The notes under the pieces are model-generated. The model saw only the letters and a list, made by a program, of their open reading frames with translations, ran no database searches and was not told the DNA's origin. Positions 1 through 9,209 of a stretch of 64,000 nt of DNA are shown piece by piece. Within the stretch, counting starts at the first letter, position 1, and every line of letters begins with the position of its first letter. A program made the position numbers and the translations under genes. This DNA is from Variovorax ginsengisoli. Lineage in GTDB: Bacteria > Pseudomonadota > Gammaproteobacteria > Burkholderiales > Burkholderiaceae_C. The stretch is from assembly GCF_030486595.1 (NCBI RefSeq), contig NZ_JAUJZH010000026.1, forward strand, positions 46,701 through 110,700, in the 5' to 3' direction.

Positions 1-709
1 CGACGCCGGCCTGCGCTTCCCGTGCCTGGTTCAGGTCCGGCGAGTCCAGCAGCAGCTGCGCCGTGTGGTCCAGGTGGCGCGCGATCAGAGCCTGGGCGGT
101 CGGGATGTCGCGGCCGAGCACCGCGTCGACGATCGCCTGGTGCTCGGCCTTGACGTCGCGCTCGGTGGCGGCCAGCGGGGCCGTCAGGAAGCGGTAGCGT
201 TCGCTCTGCTGATAGAGCATCTGGTGCATCTTCAGCAGCCATTCGTTGGGGCAGCCGGACACCAGCGCGTGATGGAACTCGCCGTGGTTCGCGGCCCATT
301 CGCGATTGAGATGGCGCGGCTGCCCGGCTTCGCGCTCGGCGATGCGCGTCAGCCGGTGGAGGGCCGAGACGATGCGCCCCTCCCAGGCCAGGTCGCCGTG
401 CCGGATGGCTTCGGCGAGGCAGAGCTGCTCGACCTGGATGCGGGCCTCGACCAGGTTGCGCAGGTCGAGCGCCGAGACCGGACTGACCCGGTATCCGCGG
501 GCCGGCTCCGACACCACCAGCGCCTCGGCCTCGAGCATCGCCAGGCCTTCGCGCACCGCACCGGCACTGACCGAGAGCTCTTCCGCCAAGGCAGCGATGT
601 TGAGCTTCGAGCTCGGCAGCAGCCGCCCCTCGACGATCGCCGTGCGCAGCCGCTCGAACACCAGCCGTGTCTGGCTCATTCCCCGGGGGCGCTCGCTCGT
701 CGCTGTCAT
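1..709 (-). CDS. GntR-family regulator, FCD subfamily (C-terminus cut by window edge)
   Basis: The minus strand from ATG at 709 reads open to the window edge, about 236 residues. Residues 12-80 form a GntR winged helix (MSQTRLVFERLRTAIVEGRL, then LSVSAGAVREGLAMLEAEAL). The rest is an all-helical FCD ligand domain with the metal/ligand region HGEFHHALV. The family usually represses a divergent catabolic operon until a carboxylic acid binds. Here it diverges from the dioxygenase at 831, which suggests it controls that operon. A second ATG at 679 (MSQTRL) is a possible start; neither has a strong ribosome site. The effector is unknown. Confidence 0.9.
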   Translation of the reverse strand, partial: MTATSERPRGMSQTRLVFERLRTAIVEGRLLPSSKLNIAALAEELSVSAGAVREGLAMLEAEALVVSEPARGYRVSPVSALDLRNLVEARIQVEQLCLAEAIRHGDLAWEGRIVSALHRLTRIAEREAGQPRHLNREWAANHGEFHHALVSGCPNEWLLKMHQMLYQQSERYRFLTAPLAATERDVKAEHQAIVDAVLGRDIPTAQALIARHLDHTAQLLLDSPDLNQAREAQAGV

Positions 710-830
710 GTGTGGTCCGAAAGGAATGATCTTCCTTGTTAACCCTAGGTATAGATAAAGCGTCTGTCGATATAGTTTGTCTTGAAGAATATATTATTTC
801 GAGCTTCGCGAGAAGTACCGGAGACAGACC
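710..830. promoter_or_regulatory. Divergent promoter region between GntR regulator and dioxygenase operon
   Basis: This 121-bp gap is much richer in A/T than its surroundings. A perfect 6-bp inverted repeat (AAGGAA, TGATC spacer, TTCCTT) lies at 721-737, immediately upstream of the regulator's start, and could be an autoregulatory operator. Further AT-rich tracts at 745-800 are likely promoter elements for the rightward operon. A GGAG ribosome site lies about 8 bases before the dioxygenase ATG at 831. No individual -10/-35 pair stands out clearly. Confidence 0.4.
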
Positions 831-1799
831 ATGGCCATCGAGCTTCGTACCCGGAAGGACCCGTATCGGGCCGCCGTTCATGGCGTGCATTCGCTGGACG
901 GCATCGTCTTCACGGTCCCCGACCTCGACGATGCAGTGCGCTTCTACGAGGCCTTCGGGCTGGAGACGAAGCGCGTCGGCGATCGGCTCGACTTGCACAC
1001 GCTCGGCCATCCGCATGCCTGGGCGTCCGTCCATGCGGCGCCGGGGCCGAAGAAGCTCCAGTACCTGCGCTTCGGCTGCTTCGCCGAAGACTTCGATGCG
1101 ATTGCCGCGCGCATCGAGACGCTGGGCGTCGAGCGCTGCGCGCCGCATCCCCTGGGCAGCGGCGAAGGCCTGTGGGTCAAGCATCCGGACGGCTTCCCGG
1201 TGCAGGTCGTGGTGGCCGCCAAGAGCACGCCGGACCTGCGCAGCGAGAAGCAGGTGGAGCCGCCCGTGCCGCTGGGCACCGGCGCTTCGCTGGCGCGCTC
1301 GCGCATCCCGAAGGTCCGGCCGCGCCGCCTGTCGCACGTGCTGCTGCACTGTCCCGACGTGTCGCGCGCCATCCATTTCTACGAGGACGCGCTCGGCCTG
1401 CGCCTGACCGACCGCTCGGCCGACCTGGTGGTGTTCATGCACGGCGTGCACGGCAGCGACCACCACCTGATCGCCATGGCGAAGTCCGATGGGCCCGGCC
1501 TGCACCACCTGAGCTGGGACGTGGCCAGCATCGACGAGGTCGGGCGCGGCATGGAGCAGATGTACGCGGCCGGCTTCACGCGCGGCTGGGGCGTCGGGCG
1601 CCACGTGCTGGGCTCGAACTACTTCTACTACGCGCGGGACCCGTGGGGCAGCTACAGCGAGTATTCGTTCGACATCGACTACGTGCCGGGCGATTTCGAG
1701 TGGCGCTCAGGCGACCACCCGCCCGAGGATTCCTTCTACGCCTGGGGCCCCGCGGTGCCCGAGGACTTCATCACCAACTTCGAGATCCGGAACGGTTGA
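831..1799 (+). CDS. Extradiol ring-cleavage dioxygenase-like VOC protein
   Basis: This 322-residue protein has two vicinal-oxygen-chelate (glyoxalase-fold) modules, about residues 20-130 and 165-285, the architecture of type I extradiol catechol dioxygenases. The C-terminal module carries a plausible 2-His-1-carboxylate iron site: H169 (RRLSHVLLHC), H225 or H226 (GLHHLSWDV) and E277 (GSYSEYSF). The neighbouring fumarylacetoacetase-family hydrolase fits a meta-cleavage pathway. It is probably the first ring-opening step for a catecholic or gentisate-like substrate imported by the downstream transporter. The substrate cannot be read from the sequence. Confidence 0.8.
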   Translation: MAIELRTRKDPYRAAVHGVHSLDGIVFTVPDLDDAVRFYEAFGLETKRVGDRLDLHTLGHPHAWASVHAAPGPKKLQYLRFGCFAEDFDAIAARIETLGVERCAPHPLGSGEGLWVKHPDGFPVQVVVAAKSTPDLRSEKQVEPPVPLGTGASLARSRIPKVRPRRLSHVLLHCPDVSRAIHFYEDALGLRLTDRSADLVVFMHGVHGSDHHLIAMAKSDGPGLHHLSWDVASIDEVGRGMEQMYAAGFTRGWGVGRHVLGSNYFYYARDPWGSYSEYSFDIDYVPGDFEWRSGDHPPEDSFYAWGPAVPEDFITNFEIRNG

Positions 1800-1806
1800 C
1801 TGCACC

Positions 1807-2661
1807 ATGCGCCTCATCGCTTTTCAGAACCAGGGCCAGTCCGCCATCGGCCTGCGCCTGGGCCAGGAGGTCGTCGACCTCACGGCCGAAGGCCTGCCCG
1901 CCACCCTCGACGCGCTGTTGCGCGCCGGGCCCGAAGGCCTGGCCGCGGCGCAGCGCGCCGGCGCCTCGGCCCGGACGCGGCTGCCGCTGGCGGACATCGC
2001 CTGGCTGCCGCCGCTGCAGTCGCCCGCCAAGGCGATCGCGGTCGGCCTCAACTACGTCGACCATGCGGCCGAGGGCAACTTCGAGCCGCCCAAGTACCCG
2101 GTGCTGTTCCATCGCTTCCCCTCGTCGTGGGTCGGCCACGGCCAGCCGCTGGTGCGTCCGCACGTGTCGACCCAGTTCGACTACGAAGGCGAGCTGGTGG
2201 TCGTGATCGGCAAGGGCGGCCGCTACATCGACAAGGCGAAGGCGCTCGACCACGTGGCCGGCTATTCGCTCTTCAACGACGGCTCGATCCGCGACTACCA
2301 GTTCAAGTCGGCCCAGTGGATGATGGGCAAGAACTTCGACCGCTCCGGCGCCTTTGGCCCGGAACTGGTCACGGCCGACGAACTGCCCCCGGGCGCCACC
2401 GGCCTGAAGCTCCAGACCCGCCTCAACGGCCAGGTGCTGCAGGAGGCCGATACCCGCGACATGATCTTCGACGTCGCCACCCTGGTGTCGGTGTGCTCGG
2501 AACCCTTCGCGCTGCAGCCCGGCGACATCATCATCGCCGGCACGCCCGCGGGTGTCGGCTTCGCGCGCAAGCCGCCGATCTTCATGAAGGCCGGAGATGT
2601 CTGCGAGGTCGAGATCGAAGGGGTCGGCCTGCTGTCGAACCCGGTGGTCGACGGCGACTGA
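1807..2661 (+). CDS. Fumarylacetoacetate hydrolase (FAH) family protein
   Basis: The 284 residues match the FAH C-terminal fold found in ring-fission hydrolases, isomerases and oxaloacetate tautomerases. Visible features are the entry motif IAVGLNYVDHA, the metal-binding acidic residues in FDYEGELVVVIG, the FNDGSIRDYQ loop and the closing PGDIIIAGTPAGVGF. It starts 7 bases after the dioxygenase stop, so the two are surely co-transcribed. Its likely role is to hydrolyse, decarboxylate or isomerise the ring-cleavage product to central metabolites. The family is promiscuous and the exact reaction is open. Confidence 0.85.
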   Translation: MRLIAFQNQGQSAIGLRLGQEVVDLTAEGLPATLDALLRAGPEGLAAAQRAGASARTRLPLADIAWLPPLQSPAKAIAVGLNYVDHAAEGNFEPPKYPVLFHRFPSSWVGHGQPLVRPHVSTQFDYEGELVVVIGKGGRYIDKAKALDHVAGYSLFNDGSIRDYQFKSAQWMMGKNFDRSGAFGPELVTADELPPGATGLKLQTRLNGQVLQEADTRDMIFDVATLVSVCSEPFALQPGDIIIAGTPAGVGFARKPPIFMKAGDVCEVEIEGVGLLSNPVVDGD

Positions 2662-2707
2662 CAGGCAGGCGCCGACCGCTTCCCCGAACAACTACAGGAG
2701 ACAGAGC

Positions 2708-3922
2708 ATGAACATGGACCGTCGTTCCTTCGTGGCAGCGGCCGGCGCCCTCGGCGCCAGCGCGCTGTGGAGTTCGCAGGCCGGCGCCCAGCCCAGCGGG
2801 GCGCCGATCAAGGTCGGCGGCACGCTGGCGCTGACCGGCCCGCTGTCGTCCACCGGGCTGGTGCACAAGCTCACCGGCGAGATCTATGTCGACTCGCTCA
2901 ACAAGCGCGGCGGCCTGCTCGGCCGGCCGGTGGAGTGGGTGCTGAAGGACGACCAGTCCAAGCCCGACCTGGCCCGAACGCTGTATGAGCAGCTCGTGAC
3001 GGCCGACAAGGTCGACCTGCTGATCGGGCCCTATGCCACCGGCAACATCCTGTCGGCGATGGGCGTGGCGCAGCGCTACAACAAGACCCTGGTGCACCAC
3101 ACCTTCGGCATCCCGAACCTGGCCAAGTACGACCAGCAGTTCCCGGCCTGGTCAATCGGCCCCGAACCCGAGAAGACCCTGCCGGCGCTGGTGCTGACCG
3201 CGCTGGCCTCATCGTCGGCGCCGCCCAAGACCATCGCGGTCGTGACCAGCAAGTTCCCGTCGGTGCACTTCGTGGCGCTCGGCGCGCGCGAAGTGGCCAA
3301 GCAGCGCGGCATCAAGGAGGTGCTGTTCCTCGAGTGGGACTTCGGCAATCGCGACTTCGGCCCGATCGCCGGCCGCGTGAAGGAAGCCAACCCGGACTTC
3401 ATCTGGACCGGCGCCATCGGCCTCGAGGGCAACCAGCTGCTCGACGCCATGAAGAAGATCGACTATGCGCCGCTGCACCACTTCTATCACGTGCCCGCGC
3501 CGGCGCCGATGCTGAAGGCGCCCGAGGCCAACGGGGCGTTGTCGATGACCATCTTCGAGGACCATCCGCCGTTCACCAACAACCCGGTGGCGGCCGAGTT
3601 CGTCAAGGTCTACCGCGAGCGCGCCGCCGGCGCCGGCATGCCCGACACCGCGGTCGAGACCCAGGCCGCGGCTTCGTTCACGGCCTGGCAGATCATCGAG
3701 GCCGCGGTGATCGCCACCAAGGGCCTGGACGACAAGGCGATGGCCGCCTGGCTGCGCGCCAACCAGGTCGACACCATCCAGGGCAAGCTGCGCTTCAACG
3801 AGCGCGGCAACTTCGGCGCCGACCTGAGCCGCGTCAAGCAGGTGCAGAACGGCAAGTGGGTCACGGTCTGGCCGGCCGAATGGGCGGCCCCCGGCGCCAA
3901 GCTGCAGACCCGCGGCGCCTGA
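2708..3922 (+). CDS. Liv-type ABC transporter substrate-binding protein
   Basis: This 404-residue periplasmic binding protein belongs to the leucine-binding family (peripla_BP_6). The ATG at 2708 is preceded by an AGGAG site, and the first residues read MNMDRRSFVAAAGALGASAL, a Tat-like RR signal with cleavage near AGAQ. The mature domain opens with IKVGGTLALTGPLSSTG. An in-frame upstream ATG at 2597 lies inside the hydrolase gene and lacks a signal, so it was not used. Operon position behind two ring-cleavage genes suggests an aromatic or organic-acid ligand rather than leucine. Confidence 0.9.
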   Translation: MNMDRRSFVAAAGALGASALWSSQAGAQPSGAPIKVGGTLALTGPLSSTGLVHKLTGEIYVDSLNKRGGLLGRPVEWVLKDDQSKPDLARTLYEQLVTADKVDLLIGPYATGNILSAMGVAQRYNKTLVHHTFGIPNLAKYDQQFPAWSIGPEPEKTLPALVLTALASSSAPPKTIAVVTSKFPSVHFVALGAREVAKQRGIKEVLFLEWDFGNRDFGPIAGRVKEANPDFIWTGAIGLEGNQLLDAMKKIDYAPLHHFYHVPAPAPMLKAPEANGALSMTIFEDHPPFTNNPVAAEFVKVYRERAAGAGMPDTAVETQAAASFTAWQIIEAAVIATKGLDDKAMAAWLRANQVDTIQGKLRFNERGNFGADLSRVKQVQNGKWVTVWPAEWAAPGAKLQTRGA

Positions 3923-3926
3923 GCCG

Positions 3927-4787
3927 ATGGCATTGCCGAGCGCCACACTTCTCGCCCAGGCCATCCTTGCGGGGCTCTTCACGGGAGCGCTCTACGGCCT
4001 GCTGGGCCTGGGCCTGAGCCTGTCGTGGGGCATGCTGCGGCAGATCAACCTGGCGCATTTCGCGCTCGCCTTCCTCGGCGCCTACCTGACCTACGAGCTG
4101 TCGAGCCGGCGCGGTGTCGACCCGCTGCTCTCGCTGGTCTTCATCGTGCCGCTGTTCTTCGCGCTCGGCACGGCCTTGCACTGGGTGCTGACGCGCTTTC
4201 GGGTCAGCCCGTTCAACTCGCTGCTGGTGACCTTCGGCGTCACCGTGATCATCGAGGCGCTGCTGCAATGGATCTGGACCGCCGACTACCGCAAGCTGGA
4301 GTCGAGCTATGCCGAGCACAAGCTGCGGCTCGGGCCGCTGTTCCTGCCGCTGCCGGAGCTGATCACATTGGGGCTGGGCGTCGGCATCTCGCTCGCCGTG
4401 TGGGTGGCGCTGCGCCGCACCGACCTCGGCAAGGCGATGCGCGCCGCCGCCGAGGACGCCCCGATCGCCGCCGCCTTCGGCGTCAACCAGAACGCGCTGG
4501 CGCTGATGCTGTCCGGCCTGAATGCCGCGCTGGCCGGCGTGGCGGGCGTGTGCATCGCGCTGGCCTACACGCTGTCGCCGTCGCAGATCTACGCCTGGAT
4601 CGGCGTGGTCTTCGCCGCCGTGATGCTCGGCGGGCTGGGCCGGCCGCTCGGGCCGCTGATCGCCGGCTGCGTCATCGGCGTCACCGAAGCCGTGACGATG
4701 GCGGTCACCGCGCCCTCGTGGGCGCCGCTGGTGTCTTTCTCGCTGCTAATGCTGGTGTTGCTGGCGCGGCCGGGGAGGGTGGCCTGA
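3927..4787 (+). CDS. Liv-type ABC transporter permease (LivH-like)
   Basis: This 286-residue inner-membrane permease has the typical LivH start (AGLFTGALYGLLGLGLSLSW) and several hydrophobic helices. The cytoplasmic coupling loop reads RRTDLGKAMRAAAEDAPIAA. It begins 4 bases after the binding-protein stop. Its TGA overlaps the next ATG (ATGA at 4787), indicating translational coupling. It should form the translocation pore with the LivM-like half of the following fused protein. Confidence 0.9.
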   Translation: MALPSATLLAQAILAGLFTGALYGLLGLGLSLSWGMLRQINLAHFALAFLGAYLTYELSSRRGVDPLLSLVFIVPLFFALGTALHWVLTRFRVSPFNSLLVTFGVTVIIEALLQWIWTADYRKLESSYAEHKLRLGPLFLPLPELITLGLGVGISLAVWVALRRTDLGKAMRAAAEDAPIAAAFGVNQNALALMLSGLNAALAGVAGVCIALAYTLSPSQIYAWIGVVFAAVMLGGLGRPLGPLIAGCVIGVTEAVTMAVTAPSWAPLVSFSLLMLVLLARPGRVA

Positions 4788-6605
4788 TGAAGCGCTCCCT
4801 GCTCGTGATCCTGGCGGCCGGCGCGGGCCTGGCCACGGTGCCGTGGCTCGGGCTGCCGGCCTTCTACGAGTCGATCCTCTACCTGGTGCTGCACTGGATC
4901 GCGCTCGCCACCTCGTGGAACTTGCTGTCCGGCTACTCGGGCTATTTCTCGTTCGGCCATGGCGCCTTCTTCGGCATCGGCATGTACACCACGGCGACCT
5001 TGGCGACCCGCTTCGACATCCCGTTCCTGTGGACCTTGCCGGCCGCCGGCCTGGTGGCCGCGCTGTTCGGCACCCTGCTGGGCGCGGTGGCCTTCCGGGT
5101 CCAGGCGGTGCGGGCCGAGCTGTTCTCGCTGCTCACCCTGGCCGCCACCTTCGTGGTGGCCACGCTCATCCTCAACACGCCGATCGACGGCGGCCCGGGC
5201 GTCTACATGAGCGCGGTGCCGGTGCCCGCGATCGGGCCCACGGCCTCAGGCACCTTCTATCTGCTGGCGCTGGCGGTCGCGCTGGCCACGGTGGTGGCCG
5301 CGCTGGTGGTCTACCACTCGCGCTTCGGCACCGGCCTGTTCGCGATCCACGACGACGAGGACGTCGCCGAGGTGATGGGCGTGCCGACCTTCCGCTACAA
5401 GCTCGGCGCCTTCGCGCTGTCCTGCGGCCTGGCCGGCGTGGTCGGCGGCGTGCAGGCGCTGTTCATCTCCTATGTGACCACCGGTGACACCTTCACGATC
5501 GCGCTGCCGCTCACGGTGGTGCTGATGGCGGTGCTCGGCGGCACGCGGCACTGGGCCGGCCCGATCGTCGGCGCCACCGCGATCACGCTGCTGCTCTATG
5601 CCTTCACGGGCGGCGACACCGCGATCATCGGCAAGGGCCTGACCGGGCTGGTGCTGATCGTCGTGATCCTCTTCATGCCCGAAGGGCTGCTCGGCCAGGC
5701 CCTGAAATGGTGGCACGCGCGGCGCGGCGCCGGGACGATCGCAGCGCCCGCGCCTGCGCGTGCGCCGGCCCTGGCGACGGGCGGGCCGGCCGTGTCGCCA
5801 CGGCCGGTGGCCGGCGCCGGCGAGGTGCTGCTGCGCGCCCGGGGCGTGCGCAAGTCATTCAAGGGCGTGCAGGCCTTGCGCGGCGTCGACCTCGAACTGC
5901 GGCGCGGCGAAATCCTTGGGCTGCTCGGTCCCAACGGCTCGGGCAAGTCGACCTTCATCAATGTCGCGAGCGGCCACTATGCGGTGACGGCGGGGGTGAT
6001 CGAGTTCGACGGCCGGCGCATCTCGGGCATTCCGGCCCACCGCATCGCGCACGGCGGCATGGCGCGCACCTACCAGATCCCGAGGCCCTTCGCCCATCTC
6101 ACGGTGCTCGAGAACGTCGCGCTGCCGGCGATGTTCGGCGCCGCCTCGCTCGACCGCCGCACTGCCGAGGCCGAGGCCTGGCAGTGGCTGGCCTTCACCG
6201 GCCTCACCGAGCGTGCCGGGGCGCTGCCCGGCGAGCTCAACCTGCACCAGCGCAAGTTCCTCGAGTTCGCGCGCGCGCTGGCCTCGCGGCCCCAGGTGCT
6301 GATGCTCGACGAGGTGCTGTCGGGCCTGACGCCGTCGGAGATCGACGAGGCGGTGGCGCTGATCCGGCGCATCCGCGACCAGGGCGCGACCATCGTCTTC
6401 GTCGAGCACGTGATGCGGGCCGTGATGGCGCTGTGCGACCGGGTCGTGATCTTCCATCGCGGCGAGGTGCTGGCCGAGGGCGAGCCGCGCGAGGTCATGC
6501 AGCGGCCGGCGGTGGTCTCGGCCTACCTGGGCCAGGCGATGGCGCCGGCGTGCGCCGAGGCCGCCGACGAAGCGCCGATCCCCATCGCCGTCGCGGAGCC
6601 GAGCC

Positions 6606-6613
<8 letters not shown>
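4787..6613 (+). CDS. Fused LivM-type permease and LivG-type ATPase
   Basis: One 608-residue frame contains both a LivM-like permease (about residues 1-315, SYLVLHW-type helices and the loop DDEDVAEVMGVPTFRYK) and a LivG-like ATPase (about 350-608). They are joined by an Ala/Pro-rich linker near 320-345. The ATPase has Walker A GPNGSGKST near 380 and Walker B VLMLDEV near 505. Its signature is unusual, reading LNLHQRKFLEFARAL where LSYGQ is typical. The ATG at 4787 overlaps the upstream stop. Such M-G fusions occur in other proteobacteria, so this is probably functional. Confidence 0.9.
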
Positions 6614-7333
<720 letters not shown>

Positions 7334-7349
<16 letters not shown>

Positions 7350-7978
7350 CTAAGCCTTCGGCCCCCTGAGACGGTCGAGTCGAGACCGATCCATTCGCCG
7401 TCCGCCGCATACCAGAGGTCGATCGGCTGCGCGGTCCCGGTGATGCGCCATCGCGAAGCCGCGACAGGCACGCCACGCACCTCGACGGTGTCGCTGCCTT
7501 GCGGCTTCACCTGCACGGTCTCGGCGCGGCCGGTCTGGGCGTTGAACAGGCGGGTCTGCGTCAGGATCGCCGGGTTCCAGTAGGCGAAGCTCATCACGCA
7601 GCCGACCAGCGACTGTGCGGAGTCGTCCGGCACCGGGGCAGGGCCTTCGGCCTCGGCTCGCACGCGGGTGGTCTTGCCGTTTTCTTCGGTGGTGGAGGCG
7701 AGGCCGGTCAGGCAGTTGCCGCGCCACTGCTCGATCGCCTGGTGGCGGTAGCGGTAGACCGCGAGCCCGAGCATCTTGACGACGAAGCTGGCGTCGCTGC
7801 TGATCTGCCTGTCGTTCCCCGTTGCGGTGCTCATGAAGCGGTGCTCGCCGATCGGTTGGCCGTCGAGCGTGACCTGGAAGTCCCATTGGCGACGGGTGTC
7901 CGACCACGCCGGCGGCGCGTTCGTGGCCAGCAGGCCGAGCAGCAGCGCCGTTGCGAGGGAGATGGAGCGCTCAGCCAT
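7334..7978 (-). CDS. Secreted DUF6134-like protein
   Basis: The 214 residues start with an N-terminal signal (MAERSISLATALLLGLLATN, cleavage near AWSDT). A beta-rich domain follows, with WDFQVTLDGQPIGEHRF, a conserved pair of cysteines (GNCLTGL and VGCVMSF) and a C-terminal LSYRLK. This resembles the uncharacterised DUF6134 family, tentatively. Function is unknown; a lipid- or polymer-binding envelope role is only a guess. It overlaps the upstream membrane-protein gene by 8 bases, so they form one operon. It is convergent with the transporter. Confidence 0.7.
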
Positions 7979-8525
7979 GCGCCGGCTCCGGAACCGTGAC
8001 ACCGTCGAACCGGATCGACAGCCAGACCAGGGTCGGCAAGGAAATGGCCCAGCCCAGGGCCAGCGCGAACAGTGCCGGCGGGGCGTCGACGAACTGCGCC
8101 GCGCCCAGCCGCACGCCGGAGGCAAAGGCCAGGGGCCCGGCCACCGCGCCCAGCAGCGCGGCCAGCCAGAGCCGATGCCGGAGCCAGCGCAGCGTGACGT
8201 TCAATGCGATCGCGAACAGGCCCCAGAGGGCAACGATCCAATAGGGCGCCAGGCGCGGATCGAACTGTCCCGAAGGATAGGTCACCTGGCCTGTGGCGGT
8301 GTGCACCGACTCGGTGGCGAAGCCGATCAGCATCGCGAGGCCCACCAGGCAGGCTTCGCGTCGCGGCCGGGCCGACACCGCCAGGTGCCAGCCGATGCCG
8401 GCCAGTACGCAGGCTGTGCCCCAGAGCGGCATGTGGCGCGCGGCGCCCAGCACCGCGGCGAACCAGGCCAGCTGGGACACGGCGAGGTTCGCGAATCGGA
8501 TGGAGGGCGTCGGCGGCGGCTTCAT
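7971..8525 (-). CDS. Inner-membrane protein, DUF2878-like
   Basis: This 184-residue, very hydrophobic protein has about five to six predicted helices and the internal motif VHTATGQVTYPSGQF, resembling DUF2878 membrane proteins. The chosen ATG at 8525 has AAGGAC about 9 bases upstream; longer in-frame extensions are low-complexity. From general knowledge, DUF2878 genes often sit in clusters of lipid-modification genes (CFA-synthase-like, DUF1365, DUF3833). Only the DUF6134-like partner is present here. Function unknown. Confidence 0.7.
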   Translation of the reverse strand: MKPPPTPSIRFANLAVSQLAWFAAVLGAARHMPLWGTACVLAGIGWHLAVSARPRREACLVGLAMLIGFATESVHTATGQVTYPSGQFDPRLAPYWIVALWGLFAIALNVTLRWLRHRLWLAALLGAVAGPLAFASGVRLGAAQFVDAPPALFALALGWAISLPTLVWLSIRFDGVTVPEPAHG

Positions 8526-8697
8526 GGGGCTGTCCTTGGCGGCCGCAGAGGAGGGTGATCTGGAGCGCTGCCGCCCCGTCTTTACGCACCGGACCCGGGT
8601 TTGGATCTCCGCGGCAGGCCCGGCGTAGGCGAAGAGTGCGCTGGATCGGCCCCATTGTCCTACCCTGCGGACGAGCGGGCGGGCGCCCATTGGGCCA

Positions 8698-9126
8698 ATG
8701 ACTTCGAAGTTGTCCCCCGTCTTGCGTGTCCTGCAGGAGATCTCGCATCTCCACGTCTTGCGCGATGTCGAGCTCGTCTTTGCGCCGGCGGGCCAGGTGG
8801 CCGAGACCGGCGGTCCGTTCGAATCGCGCATCGATGCCTGCAAGCGAGAACTGCGCCGCCTGACCCTCGGGGCCACCGCTGCGGATCTGTCCCGCTTCCG
8901 CATTGAGCGGGCGCTGTTCCTGCGCCTGCTTCTTGCCAGCGTTGGTGTGCGGCTGGCCGCTTGGAAGTGCGCGTCCGAATGGCAGCCGCTGCGGCGCTCG
9001 CAGCTGCTGGAATCGCTCTCGCACGACGCCGAGCAGCGTGAACTGGGCGTGCTCGTGAAGGCGATGGACGGGCCGGAGTTCGCGGACTATGTGTGCCAGG
9101 CCGCACGGCGGGCCTGCGTCGGCTGA
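8698..9126 (+). CDS. Hypothetical protein, 142 aa
   Basis: An open frame with clear GC3 bias starts at ATG 8698. The product is soluble, helical and charged, with no signal or recognised domain. Features seen: VLRDVELVFAPAGQ, a helical stretch SRFRIERALFLRLLLAS, and four cysteines. It lies just upstream of polB on the same strand (84 bases to the chosen polB start), so it may share its transcript. No function is proposed. Minus-strand frames over this segment lack conserved content and were treated as shadows. Confidence 0.6.
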   Translation: MTSKLSPVLRVLQEISHLHVLRDVELVFAPAGQVAETGGPFESRIDACKRELRRLTLGATAADLSRFRIERALFLRLLLASVGVRLAAWKCASEWQPLRRSQLLESLSHDAEQRELGVLVKAMDGPEFADYVCQAARRACVG

Positions 9127-9209
9127 AGCCCTGCCGTGCCGGAGTCGGCACACCGCCAGGGAGAGGCGAAAATCGGCGCCTTCCTGCTCTATCGATTCTC
9201 CAAGCTCTC

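Noticed and set aside
65..742. Long rightward open frame of 225 residues at the left edge
   Set aside because: It is the antisense of the GntR/FCD regulator, whose minus-strand translation shows the conserved HTH and FCD motifs. The plus frame has only shadow composition.
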